32,307 nucleotides of DNA from an uncultured Johnsonella sp. (GTDB lineage: Bacteria; Bacillota; Clostridia; Lachnospirales; Lachnospiraceae). The stretch lies in contig CAAFUL010000102.1 in NCBI GenBank assembly GCA_900766185.1, positions 1 to 32,307 on the forward strand, given 5' to 3'. The position numbers and the translations under genes were made by a program. The notes beneath the pieces were generated by a model. It worked only from the letters and a program-made list of their open reading frames with translations, did no database searches and had not been told where the DNA came from. Shown here one piece after another: positions 1 through 6,118 of this stretch. How positions within the stretch are numbered: position 1 is the stretch's first letter; each line of letters begins with the position of its first letter.

Positions 1-200
1 AGTACTGTTAATAAAGTGAGTTACAAACTTTACAGACGAGGACTGTTCGAGTGCAGCTCGCCACGGAGTAGGCGAGCACACGAGTTCCGCAGTCTGTACT
101 AAGTTTGTCGAAACTTTAGTAACAGTACTGCGAGTATGATTGAAATAGGGAGTGTTTCTGTTAATCATTTCTGACTATTGTTTATGCTGCCAACTCCCCG
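1..200. repeat. Dispersed palindromic repeat, left copy
   Basis: Positions 1-129 form a long imperfect palindrome: the first 17 bases are matched by the complement of 113-129, and the centre carries the hairpin GCTCGCC (56-62) / GGCGAGC (71-77). Positions 56-200 recur in inverted orientation at 32162-32307 with only scattered substitutions. No transposase is present. This looks like a MITE-like or other dispersed intergenic repeat. Conserved sequence continues about 70 bases beyond the palindrome, so the full unit is larger than the fold-back part. Confidence 0.75.
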
Positions 201-322
201 ACAAATCATTATATTTGTGTTAGCTAAGTATTGATTTTTAATATACTGACCCAATTTTGAGTGTGGGAAGTTTGAGTACTTTACTAAATCAAAGGCATGG
301 CATAATAGTAATAAAACCGCTC

Positions 323-1489
323 CTACATACTCTTTTTTAGAATTTCTATAACTTCTTCTCTACTAAGTTGCTTATATCCGCCCTTTAAAAGTATAGTTCC
401 GTTTGCAATGTCCTCTATCATATCTTCTTTAACTCCAAGTTCTCTAAGATTCATTGCAACTCCAAGTTTTTTCATCCAGTTTTCCATTGCAATAAGACCT
501 TCTTTTGCAACTTCTTCATCACTTTTACCTGTAGTATCTACCTTCCAAACCTCTTTTGCAAACCTCTTAAATTTCTTTAAGCCATAGGGAAGTATATAAC
601 GGTAATATGGCAGTGATACGGCTGAAAGAGTCATGCCATGTGTCGCATCGGTGTAAACTCCTACCGAATGTCCCAGCATATGTACCATCCAGTCGCCTCT
701 TTTTCCTGCGGCAATTAAAGTATTAAGCGCCCATGTAGCAGACCACATGATATTGGATCTTGCCTCATAATCATCAGGATTTTCCACTGCTATTAATGAG
801 GAATGAATTACGGACTTCATAAGCCCTTCTGCAAGGTAGTCGCTTGTATTATCATCTTCTCCTGAAAAATACTGCTCACAAATATGGCTGAATATATCAT
901 AAATACCTGCAATCATCTGCTTTTTAGGCAATGAAAGTGTAAACTTCGGATTAAGTATTGAAAACTTCGGGTATACCTCCTCTCCAAATACATGCCCTAT
1001 TTTTAAATTCACTTCATGATTGCTGATTACAGCTCCACCGTTCATTTCCGAACCGGTTCCTGCCATAGTTAAAATGCAGCCCACAGGAACTATCTTACAA
1101 CTCGGCTCCTCAAAACGCATATAGTACTTATCCCAAGGATCCTCATCACAGTGTATTGAAACAGAAAGCGCCTTTGCATAATCGCAGCAAGAGCCGCCTC
1201 CAACCGCTAAGAGCAGATCTGCCCCGCCCTCTCTTGCAAGTTTTACTCCCTCACGAAGTTTTTCAATTGTAGGATTGGGCATAACGCCTGCATCTTCAAT
1301 GATTTCCTTGCCGTTTGCTTTCAATATTTTAACCACTTCATCATAGATACCGCTTTTCTTGATAGAGCCTCCGCCATAGATCAGCTGAACATTTTTCCCA
1401 TATTTGGGTAATTCTTCATTCAGGTATTTTAAAGAGTCATCGCCAAAATAAAGTTTGGTTTTGTTTACATAACTAAAGTTTCCAAGCAT
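323..1489 (-). CDS. Iron-containing (group III) alcohol dehydrogenase
   Basis: A 388-residue NAD(P)H-dependent alcohol dehydrogenase of the butanol-dehydrogenase/YqhD-like type, expected to reduce aldehydes in the cytosol during fermentation. The N-terminal half has the dinucleotide-binding GGGS motifs, including GGGSCCDYAKA. The C-terminal half carries the iron-ligand pattern: Asp in AGIYDIFSH and histidines in MVHMLGHSVG and DATHGM. The frame stays open upstream to 1594, but the ATG at 1489 is preferred: an AGAGAGG ribosome-binding site lies just before it, family members begin at about this point, and the upstream 35 residues look like translated leader. It is transcribed away from the lipoprotein gene. 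The family is clear; the substrate is not. Confidence 0.93.
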   Translation of the reverse strand: MLGNFSYVNKTKLYFGDDSLKYLNEELPKYGKNVQLIYGGGSIKKSGIYDEVVKILKANGKEIIEDAGVMPNPTIEKLREGVKLAREGGADLLLAVGGGSCCDYAKALSVSIHCDEDPWDKYYMRFEEPSCKIVPVGCILTMAGTGSEMNGGAVISNHEVNLKIGHVFGEEVYPKFSILNPKFTLSLPKKQMIAGIYDIFSHICEQYFSGEDDNTSDYLAEGLMKSVIHSSLIAVENPDDYEARSNIMWSATWALNTLIAAGKRGDWMVHMLGHSVGVYTDATHGMTLSAVSLPYYRYILPYGLKKFKRFAKEVWKVDTTGKSDEEVAKEGLIAMENWMKKLGVAMNLRELGVKEDMIEDIANGTILLKGGYKQLSREEVIEILKKSM

Positions 1490-1594
1490 ATTTTCTTCCT
1501 CTCTTTCCATAATAATATCTATTCTTAGCCTAGTGCAGTGTTTGTAAAATAAGTTTATAAAAACGATAAATATTTTTCTGAATATGCACATCAA

Positions 1595-1859
1595 AAGATA
1601 TGGGAGTAGTACCTGCTCACTAAAAGTTTCATTGTATGTAATCAGAAAAAACAGGTTATTTACTGTGCTTATTTAAGAAGCGATGCACTAATTTCAGTAT
1701 GTAATTTATTTACAATCACAATATAATACTGTTCTTATATTGTTTCAATGCTTTTAATATTTAATTTTATTTATTTTTAATGGTATCTTATTATCAAAAA
1801 ATATATAATAAGCGTACAGTTAGTCAATGTTAAGCCACAGAGGCGGATCGGAGGTAGCC
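1595..1859. other. Divergent intergenic region, AT-rich
   Basis: This region separates the leftward alcohol dehydrogenase from the rightward lipoprotein gene and must hold both promoters. It is very AT-rich with many -10-like hexamers. I cannot single out a promoter with a well-spaced -35, and I see no Rex-like operator. Confidence 0.4.
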
Positions 1860-2207
1860 ATGAAAAAGTTGTTGATAAAATCAGTCTTATTTTTAACTCT
1901 TATCCTTTCTTTATTTTTAGTATCAGCCTGTGCTAAAAAAGAAGACGGTATTAAAAATACTATAGAGGGCAGCAGAAAAACTTATTATGAGATGACAGAC
2001 GGCACTTTTAAGTGTGAGGAGTATACATATAAGTACCGTTTGGAAATCTCCGGCAGAATACCGAATGCCGCAAAAGACAGTACTTTTGTATATCTTAGCA
2101 ACAAAGAAGACATAAGCTTTGAGCAGGCATGGAGGGCAGCAGGATTTAGCAGTTTAAGCACTGATTATTTTTCACCTGAGGATGCTGTACTTGTGGATGA
2201 TTTTTAG
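1860..2207 (+). CDS. Small predicted lipoprotein, unknown function
   Basis: A 115-residue protein with a lipoprotein signal: MKK, a hydrophobic stretch, then the lipobox LVSAC with Cys at about residue 24. It should be lipidated and held on the outer face of the membrane. The ATG at 1860 has a GGAGG ribosome-binding site at 1850-1854; an in-frame upstream ATG at 1827 lacks one and would bury the signal. The mature part is polar and aromatic-rich (YKYRLEISGRIPNA) and has no domain I recognise. A strong terminator follows. The integrated element begins immediately downstream, so this gene is probably the left chromosomal neighbour of the insertion. Confidence 0.8.
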   Translation: MKKLLIKSVLFLTLILSLFLVSACAKKEDGIKNTIEGSRKTYYEMTDGTFKCEEYTYKYRLEISGRIPNAAKDSTFVYLSNKEDISFEQAWRAAGFSSLSTDYFSPEDAVLVDDF

Positions 2208-2267
2208 GCTCAAAACTTAATTATGTATACACTTTTTATGCATTTATGCTATACTGTAGCTATAGTT

Positions 2268-2317
2268 AAATAAAGCACTTAGATAGCGTAAATACAAGCT
2301 ATTTCAGTGCTTTATTT
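2268..2317 (+). terminator. Strong rho-independent terminator
   Basis: A 12-bp perfect stem, AAATAAAGCACT (2268-2279) with AGTGCTTTATTT (2306-2317). An inner stem (ATAGC/GCTAT) lies in the loop. It lies about 60 bases after the lipoprotein stop and faces the integrase gene. The A/T tracts on both sides could let it work in both directions. Confidence 0.8.
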
Positions 2318-2330
2318 GTTTACTGATAAT

Positions 2331-2342
2331 AAATTGATAATA
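2331..2342. other. Candidate attL core
   Basis: AAATTGATAATA lies just past the integrase stop and recurs exactly at 14166-14177, beyond the last element gene. The position fits an attachment core, but it is short and AT-rich, so a chance match is possible. Confidence 0.3.
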
Positions 2343-2345
2343 TTT

Positions 2346-3410
2346 TTACAGGTTATCAAGTTTGCCCGCAAGTTCTCTTTGCTTATTAGGATACAAATGA
2401 GCGTATGTATTTAATGTCATTTTGATGTCTGAATGTCCCAGGCGATTTGCTATAAGTAAGGGATTTTCTCCAAGTTCTACAAGTAAAGCCACATGCGAAT
2501 GTCTAAAATCATGTATCCTAATGTGTGGAAGATTAGCAGCTTCACTATACCTATTTGTATAAATCCTTATAGTAGCTAATGACATAGTGAATATCCTTGT
2601 GTTATCATCCTTGTCATAGCAATGTGTCATGTACTCTTTTAGTTCATCAATTAAGAAATCCGGAAGAGCTACAACCCTTATACTTGATAAAGTCTTAGGA
2701 CTTGTTACAATCTCTTTTTTATGCAGCATACTTAAGGTCTTGTTTATATCTATGGTTTTATTCTCAAGGTCTATATCTTTGAATGTAAGGGCTAAAAGTT
2801 CGCCTATTCTTAAGCCGCAATAAAATAATATATCGAATACAGTTTTGTATTTTATATCCGGAATACACGCACGAAAAAGCCTGTACTGATCCAGTGTATA
2901 AAATTGCATTTTCTTAATATTTGTATTTTTAAGTTTACTTACTTTACTACAAGGGTTTACTGATAAATTGTGATACTTACATGCAAAGTTAAAAACAGTT
3001 GACAATGTAACATATACATAGTTTTTGTATGATGTAGAAAGTTCCTTATTAGTTGTAGCGTTGTATTTAAAATTATTTTGCCAATCCCTTATATTTGCGG
3101 AAGTTATTTTATTAAGCTGCATATTACCGAAGTAAGGCAATATATGGGTCCTTAATACTATGTTCATAGTTTCATAAGTCCTTACCTTAAGCCTGCTGCT
3201 GCAATCATCCAAATACAGCTTTACCAAGTTCTTAAATAACATAGTAGGCTCGGAAGACAAATTATCAAGAAAATCACGCTCCCATGCTTGGGCATCCCTT
3301 TTAGTCTTAAAGCCCCTTTTAAGTTTTTGTTTACGGTAGCCTTGATAATCCGTATAATAGCAAGATACGAACCAGCTACATTTTTTATTATTGTCTTTAT
3401 ATACCGGCAT
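2346..3410 (-). CDS. Tyrosine recombinase integrase
   Basis: A 354-residue phage-type integrase that catalyses site-specific insertion and excision of the element. The N-terminal ~50 residues (basic, aromatic-rich, YRKQKLKRGFKTKRDAQAWE) resemble an arm-binding domain. A SAM-like core-binding domain follows (about 60-155), then the catalytic domain. Catalytic residues visible: Arg in YCGLRIGELL, the HxxR box HDFRH, the GH pair in ANRLGHS, and the nucleophile Tyr in TLNTYAHLYP. It is full length. AAAGGA precedes the ATG by about 10 bases. It is transcribed toward the proposed att core, as is usual for satellites and prophages. Confidence 0.95.
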   Translation of the reverse strand: MPVYKDNNKKCSWFVSCYYTDYQGYRKQKLKRGFKTKRDAQAWERDFLDNLSSEPTMLFKNLVKLYLDDCSSRLKVRTYETMNIVLRTHILPYFGNMQLNKITSANIRDWQNNFKYNATTNKELSTSYKNYVYVTLSTVFNFACKYHNLSVNPCSKVSKLKNTNIKKMQFYTLDQYRLFRACIPDIKYKTVFDILFYCGLRIGELLALTFKDIDLENKTIDINKTLSMLHKKEIVTSPKTLSSIRVVALPDFLIDELKEYMTHCYDKDDNTRIFTMSLATIRIYTNRYSEAANLPHIRIHDFRHSHVALLVELGENPLLIANRLGHSDIKMTLNTYAHLYPNKQRELAGKLDNL

Positions 3411-3435
3411 AATTCATTTATCCTTTTCTATAATG

Positions 3436-3462
3436 TGCGAAATCATAAGAAGACTAAGAATT
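3436..3462 (+). repeat. 27-bp direct repeat, copy 1
   Basis: This stretch starts with TGCGAAATCATAAGAAGA and matches 5678-5704 at 26 of 27 positions (C/T difference at the 19th base). It lies between the integrase start and the -35 of the first antisense RNA promoter. Confidence 0.7.
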
Positions 3463-3468
3463 TATACC

Positions 3469-3497
3469 TTGCTATTATACTTTAAGTGTAGTATTAT
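3469..3497 (+). promoter_or_regulatory. Promoter of antisense RNA 1
   Basis: The -35 is TTGCTA (3469-3474), followed by a 17-base spacer and a -10 of TATTAT (3492-3497). The same spacing and -10 recur at the second locus. It drives a short rightward RNA with no ORF. Confidence 0.65.
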
Positions 3498-3503
3498 ACA
3501 CTT

Positions 3504-3595
3504 AACAAGACAGTTAGGAGGGTGTCGCATCACCCCTCTAGTATCACTTAGAAAATAGCCCCTAAGTTTACCAGACTAGGCGGGGCTATTTTTTA
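3504..3595 (+). ncRNA. Putative type I antitoxin RNA 1
   Basis: A predicted ~90-nt untranslated RNA. It starts near 3504 after a good promoter. It carries ACAAGAC at 3505-3511, a hairpin GAGGGTG/CACCCCTC with loop TCGCAT, and ends at the stem AAAATAGCCCC/GGGGCTATTTT followed by a T tract. It converges on the toxin-like gene on the other strand and overlaps its 3' end. The ACAAGAC sequence is repeated in the same orientation at 3684-3690, beside the toxin ribosome-binding site, so the two RNAs can pair there as well as in the terminator. This is the arrangement of RNA II of par/Fst systems. The RNA itself is inferred, not demonstrated. Confidence 0.55.
3552..3592. terminator. Shared bidirectional terminator 1
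   Basis: An 11-bp perfect stem, AAAATAGCCCC (3552-3562) with GGGGCTATTTT (3582-3592). A T tract follows on the + strand, and the toxin stop codon TAG (minus strand) lies within the stem. It would end both the antisense RNA and the toxin mRNA. Confidence 0.75.
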
Positions 3596-3669
3596 TTCTT
3601 TAAATTCAAAATAGCAACTATGAGTATTGAAAACTGAACTATTAAGCTTAACAATTCGTAATCACTCAT
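3586..3669 (-). CDS. Small hydrophobic peptide, holin-like/Fst-type toxin 1
   Basis: A 27-residue ORF starting MSDYELLSLIVQ, then a single hydrophobic segment and a basic tail NLKNKK. It has a very strong ribosome-binding site (AAGGGGGTGG) four to five bases before the ATG. Length, MSxYE start, one membrane helix and Lys-rich end match the family annotated as putative holin-like toxins, membrane-acting peptides of type I toxin-antitoxin loci. A paralogue with the same length and layout lies at 4344-4427, and a convergent antisense RNA is predicted. Conservation of the peptide while the surrounding DNA has diverged supports coding. Toxicity is inferred from the family. Confidence 0.65.
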   Translation of the reverse strand: MSDYELLSLIVQFSILIVAILNLKNKK

Positions 3670-3699
3670 GCTACCACCCCCTTACAAGACTAAGAGGGA

Positions 3700-4227
3700 T
3701 GACCCTTACCGTCTGCCTAACTGCCTTATTAAATATATAATCTGTAATGTACTAAATCCTTTTAATGCAAGCCATAAGATGAACTTTAAGAGTGTAAAGC
3801 TATAAATCTTAGGCTTATAAATAAAATGCCTTAAACGGCTTGTATTTAATGATTAAAGAGCTGCTAAATTGCTTTTAACCGGCAGCAGCCTATAATTAAA
3901 GGTTCGTCCTGTTTGCGACCTATGAATGTATTACATCGTGCAGCAGTACTGCAAGTGCTAAGGTACTTCCCGGGGGTGTGGTAGGATGCGGGGCTAAGAA
4001 CTTGCAGTTATTGCCTGCATAAAAAATAAAAAATTACTATATTTCGTTTCGCCCTATAACTTGCCTTAGGGCTGTTATCTGCTGCCGGAAGATGCCCCCA
4101 AAATTGGGGCGATCTAATGTGATACATACTTTAGGCGTGGCACATACATACAAGCAAACAAGGGTTCGTACACACTTTTTGTATACCTAATATTTGTATT
4201 ATACATGTCTTAAACATCACATTTTTA
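3700..4227. other. Non-coding stretch with hairpins between the toxin loci
   Basis: I see no credible gene here. It holds one copy of a dispersed repeat (3829-3847) and a TAATCTGTAATGTACTAA motif near 3738 that recurs near 10828. It also has a GC-rich patch around 3970-4000 and several short stems: GCAGTACTGC (3943-3952), TGCAG/CTGCA followed by an A-rich tract (about 4003-4019), GCCCTA/TAGGGC (4051-4072) and CCCCAAAATTGGGG (4096-4109). The first ~70 bases are the toxin 1 leader and promoter region. A structured RNA is possible, but none that I recognise. Confidence 0.4.
3829..3847 (+). repeat. Dispersed repeat CCTTAAACGGCTTGTATTT, copy 1
   Basis: Exact second copy at 10582-10600 and a near copy at about 10766-10783, all in non-coding DNA of the element and all followed by a GATT-like sequence. 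Confidence 0.65.
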
Positions 4228-4256
4228 TTGTAATTATTGTATGAGTATGATATTAT
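4228..4256 (+). promoter_or_regulatory. Promoter of antisense RNA 2
   Basis: The -35 is TTGTAA (4228-4233), then a 17-base spacer and a -10 of TATTAT (4251-4256). TTAACAAGACA follows, as at the first locus. Confidence 0.65.
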
Positions 4257-4261
4257 ATGCT

Positions 4262-4353
4262 TAACAAGACAAACGGCAGGTACGGCATTACCTCCCAGTA
4301 GTTAATTATCTATAAAAATAGTCGCAGCTTACCGGGCGGGCGGCTATTTTTTA
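4262..4353 (+). ncRNA. Putative type I antitoxin RNA 2
   Basis: A second predicted ~90-nt RNA with the layout of the first: ACAAGAC at 4264-4270, a hairpin with arms GGCAGGTA/TACCTCCC, then the terminator stem. ACAAGAC recurs at 4444-4450 beside the toxin 2 ribosome-binding site. The hairpin arms differ from RNA 1, which could make each antitoxin specific to its own toxin. Confidence 0.55.
4315..4350. terminator. Shared bidirectional terminator 2
   Basis: The stem AAAATAGTCGC (4315-4325) with GCGGCTATTTT (4340-4350) is 11 bp with one G-U pair and is followed by T's. The toxin 2 stop codon lies inside it, as at locus 1. Confidence 0.7.
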
Positions 4354-4427
4354 TTGAAAAAATCCATGATAGCGAATATAAGCATTACTGAACTGATTAA
4401 TAAACTCAATATCTCGTACAGGCTCAT
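4344..4427 (-). CDS. Small hydrophobic peptide, holin-like/Fst-type toxin 2
   Basis: A 27-residue ORF starting MSLYEILSLLIS, with one hydrophobic segment and the tail DFFNKK. The ribosome-binding site is GAGGGGGTG. It is the paralogue of the peptide at 3586-3669: same length, same start pattern, same overlap of stop codon and terminator. Its leader shares ATATTTAATA-GGGCA and GTCTTGT-AGGGGGTG with that of toxin 1. The inferred role is a membrane-damaging type I toxin that stabilises the element. Function is not shown by sequence alone. Confidence 0.65.
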   Translation of the reverse strand: MSLYEILSLLISSVMLIFAIMDFFNKK

Positions 4428-4508
4428 AAGCGTTCACCCCCTCACAAGACTAGGGAAGATGAACCGTCCGACCGTTTGCCCTATTAAATATACAATTATC
4501 AAGGTCCC

Positions 4509-4540
4509 GGCAGCAGAATATAAATAACTGCTGCCTTTTT
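4509..4540. terminator. GGCAGCAG/CTGCTGCC terminator-like hairpin
   Basis: A perfect 8-bp GC-rich stem, GGCAGCAG (4509-4516) with CTGCTGCC (4528-4535), followed by TTTTT on the + strand. On the minus strand it sits just upstream of the toxin 2 promoter region and could insulate it from the repressor transcript. Confidence 0.6.
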
Positions 4541-4552
4541 GTATGTCTTTCA

Positions 4553-4570
4553 CTTTCCAAATTTGGAAAG
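4553..4570. promoter_or_regulatory. 18-bp perfect palindrome
   Basis: CTTTCCAAATTTGGAAAG is a perfect dyad in a gene-free stretch between the toxin 2 leader and the repressor gene. It could be an operator. No linked regulator can be assigned. Confidence 0.4.
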
Positions 4571-4715
4571 CAAGCACATGTTAGAACACCTGTTTACTTA
4601 TCGACAAAAAAGTATAAAAATGTGGTGCCTGCTGCCTCTAAATAGCTCGGAACATTTGTTTGCACCCACTTTATGGGTATCACTTCTAACAAAATACCTG
4701 TATAGTCGTGTTATT

Positions 4716-4742
4716 GATGGGGTTGTTTGAAACAACCACATC
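4716..4742 (-). terminator. Hairpin downstream of the repressor gene
   Basis: GGTTGTTTGAAACAACC (4721-4737) is a perfect stem extended by GATG/CATC. It lies seven bases past the repressor stop on the minus strand. A clear U tract is lacking, so it may slow or only partly terminate transcription. Confidence 0.45.
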
Positions 4743-4748
4743 GAGTAT

Positions 4749-5288
4749 TTAATCATATTGTTTTTGTGGTAATATAAATTGATCATAATATCTTAATCTA
4801 TCCCCAATCCAATTATCATATAAATCTTGAGGTATAAAGTCATTGTCTAGTGCATCTTTCATCTTTATATAATGGTCTAAAAATTCAACTATAAAGCTGT
4901 CAGCTGTAGCAATTTTACATGATGGCAGCATATATTCAAGTAAATCACTATCTATAGTATATTTAGCTGTTTCCTTGCTTTCCTCACTGCTAACTATACT
5001 CCATATACTTGTATATTCAATTAATGAAAACACAATCCTAATCATATCGCCGTATGTATGCAGTTCACCACTTTCTTTTTTGTCATTACCAATTAGCCAA
5101 TCAATGGACACATCGAATTCAGAGGCTATAAGTTCTATCATCTTTACGGATGGAGTTTTAACCCCCCTTACATAATAAGATAACATAGAGGGGCTAATAT
5201 TCAACTTACTAGCTAATGTTTTTTGTGTCATATCACTACTGTTTAATAAAAATTTTAACCTTGTACTAAAAGTGCTTTTAGTTTCCAT
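4749..5288 (-). CDS. CI-like XRE-family repressor
   Basis: A 179-residue DNA-binding protein. Residues about 5-65 form a lambda-repressor-type HTH (MTQKTLASKLNISPSMLSYYVRG). The C-terminal half is acidic and helical and shows no S24/LexA-like self-cleavage motif, so relief of repression may need a partner such as a helper-phage protein or the antirepressor. The ATG at 5288 has GGCGG seven bases upstream; the GTG at 5318 has none. It is divergent from the Cro-like gene with palindromic operators between them, the standard lysogeny switch. In satellites this position is taken by the master repressor (Stl-like). Confidence 0.85.
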   Translation of the reverse strand: METKSTFSTRLKFLLNSSDMTQKTLASKLNISPSMLSYYVRGVKTPSVKMIELIASEFDVSIDWLIGNDKKESGELHTYGDMIRIVFSLIEYTSIWSIVSSEESKETAKYTIDSDLLEYMLPSCKIATADSFIVEFLDHYIKMKDALDNDFIPQDLYDNWIGDRLRYYDQFILPQKQYD

Positions 5289-5317
5289 AGGATTACCGCC
5301 ATATATGTATATTTGCA

Positions 5318-5345
5318 CTTATAGTAAACGAATGATTACTATAAG
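5318..5345. promoter_or_regulatory. Operator palindrome upstream of the repressor
   Basis: Perfect 10-base arms CTTATAGTAA (5318-5327) and TTACTATAAG (5336-5345) with an 8-base centre, just ahead of the repressor start. This is the best candidate for autoregulatory binding. Confidence 0.7.
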
Positions 5346-5383
5346 TCAATAGATAAGCTTAAAATTAACCTAAATAGAATTAT

Positions 5384-5439
5384 TAACTGATAGTTATTGA
5401 CATAGTTTATTTATACGCTATAATGTGAATTATAAACTA
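5384..5439 (+). promoter_or_regulatory. Rightward promoter with overlapping operators
   Basis: The -35 is TTGACA (5397-5402), the spacer is 16 bases and the -10 is TATAAT (5419-5424), all near consensus. TAACT/AGTTA (5384-5396) abuts the -35, and TAGTTTAT (5403-5410) with ATAAACTA (5432-5439) straddles the -10. The half-sites resemble the ATAGTAA arms at 5318-5345. This should be the main early promoter, repressed by the CI-like protein. Confidence 0.8.
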
Positions 5440-5459
5440 AATGGAAAGGAGTTAATCAA

Positions 5460-5657
5460 TTGAGAATTAACAGAGCTAAGTTAGCATATGAATTAGTAAA
5501 TAAGGACTTAACACAAAAGAAATTAGCAGAACTTACAGGAGTTTCAAGGGCTACTATAAATTACATTAAGGCGGGTAAGTCTTGCAGTGATGAAGTAGGA
5601 AACAAGATAGCAAAAGCCTTAGGTGTAGATATAGCCGAGCTTATAGAAAAAAGATAA
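5460..5657 (+). CDS. Cro-like XRE-family regulator
   Basis: A 65-residue single-domain HTH protein: LTQKKLAELTGVSRATINYIKAG is a textbook HTH, ending VDIAELIEKR. It starts with TTG at 5460; AAAGGAG is 8 bases upstream and no ATG is available. It is the first gene of the rightward operon and should oppose the CI-like repressor at the shared operators. The rare start may keep its dose low. Confidence 0.85.
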   Translation: MRINRAKLAYELVNKDLTQKKLAELTGVSRATINYIKAGKSCSDEVGNKIAKALGVDIAELIEKR

Positions 5658-5677
5658 ATAAGGTAACCATTAACAAA

Positions 5678-5780
5678 TGCGAAATCATAAGAAGATTAAG
5701 AATTGCCATGATACTTTTGCAGGTACAGGGGGCATTACATAATCAATCATCTAAAAAAGCATCAAGCTTTTAGCTTATTC
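5678..5780 (+). repeat. 27-bp repeat copy 2 and degenerate antisense-RNA relic
   Basis: 5678-5704 matches 3436-3462 at 26 of 27 bases. It is followed by GCAGGTAC and GGCATTAC, which match the hairpin of antisense RNA 2, then by AAAAGC/GCTTTT, a weak terminator. No -10 like those of the two intact loci and no toxin ORF is visible on the minus strand. It looks like the remnant of a third toxin/antitoxin locus. The AAAAGC hairpin may serve as a terminator for the Cro-like gene. Confidence 0.5.
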
Positions 5781-5863
5781 AAGCACCGGGCTAATTCTAA
5801 ACCCTAAGTGTTGGAGTATTAGGAGTAAGTACAGGATATTAAAGTATCAGAAAGGGGCTTTAT

Positions 5864-6118
5864 ATGGGATTACTATACGATATAAGCACTATAAAGAATA
5901 GACCGCACTTAACCGCCGAGGATATAGCTTTTTTACTTACAAAAAGTAAGGCGGTAGCATATAAGATAATTAAGGATCTAAATACAGACTTGGAGAAAAA
6001 AGGATTTTATACCGTAAGTGGCAGAGTAAGTAAGAAGTACTTTGCGGAGCGTTTCAATATAGATTTAGGCAGCTTATGCAATGAACCGGAAAGCGGGGGC
6101 ATTAATGCTGACAATTGA
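5864..6118 (+). CDS. Helix-turn-helix protein, excisionase/accessory type
   Basis: An 84-residue protein with the AAAGGGG ribosome-binding site. LTAEDIAFLLTKSKAVAYKIIKDLN reads as a winged-helix/MerR-like HTH, followed by a wing (GFYTVSGRVSKKYFAERF) typical of phage excisionase-like and accessory DNA-binding proteins. It overlaps the primase-helicase start by 14 bases, so the two are co-translated. Position after the regulators and before the primase fits an Xis or replication accessory role in satellites. The exact role is unproven. Confidence 0.65.
   Translation: MGLLYDISTIKNRPHLTAEDIAFLLTKSKAVAYKIIKDLNTDLEKKGFYTVSGRVSKKYFAERFNIDLGSLCNEPESGGINADN

Noticed and set aside
3901..3925. GGTTCG..CC resembling a tRNA T-arm
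   Set aside because: No acceptor stem, D-arm or anticodon arm can be built around it.
4539..4730. 63-codon frame after the GGCAGCAG hairpin
   Set aside because: No ribosome-binding site; it spans an 18-bp palindrome and the repressor-side hairpin; no protein-like features.
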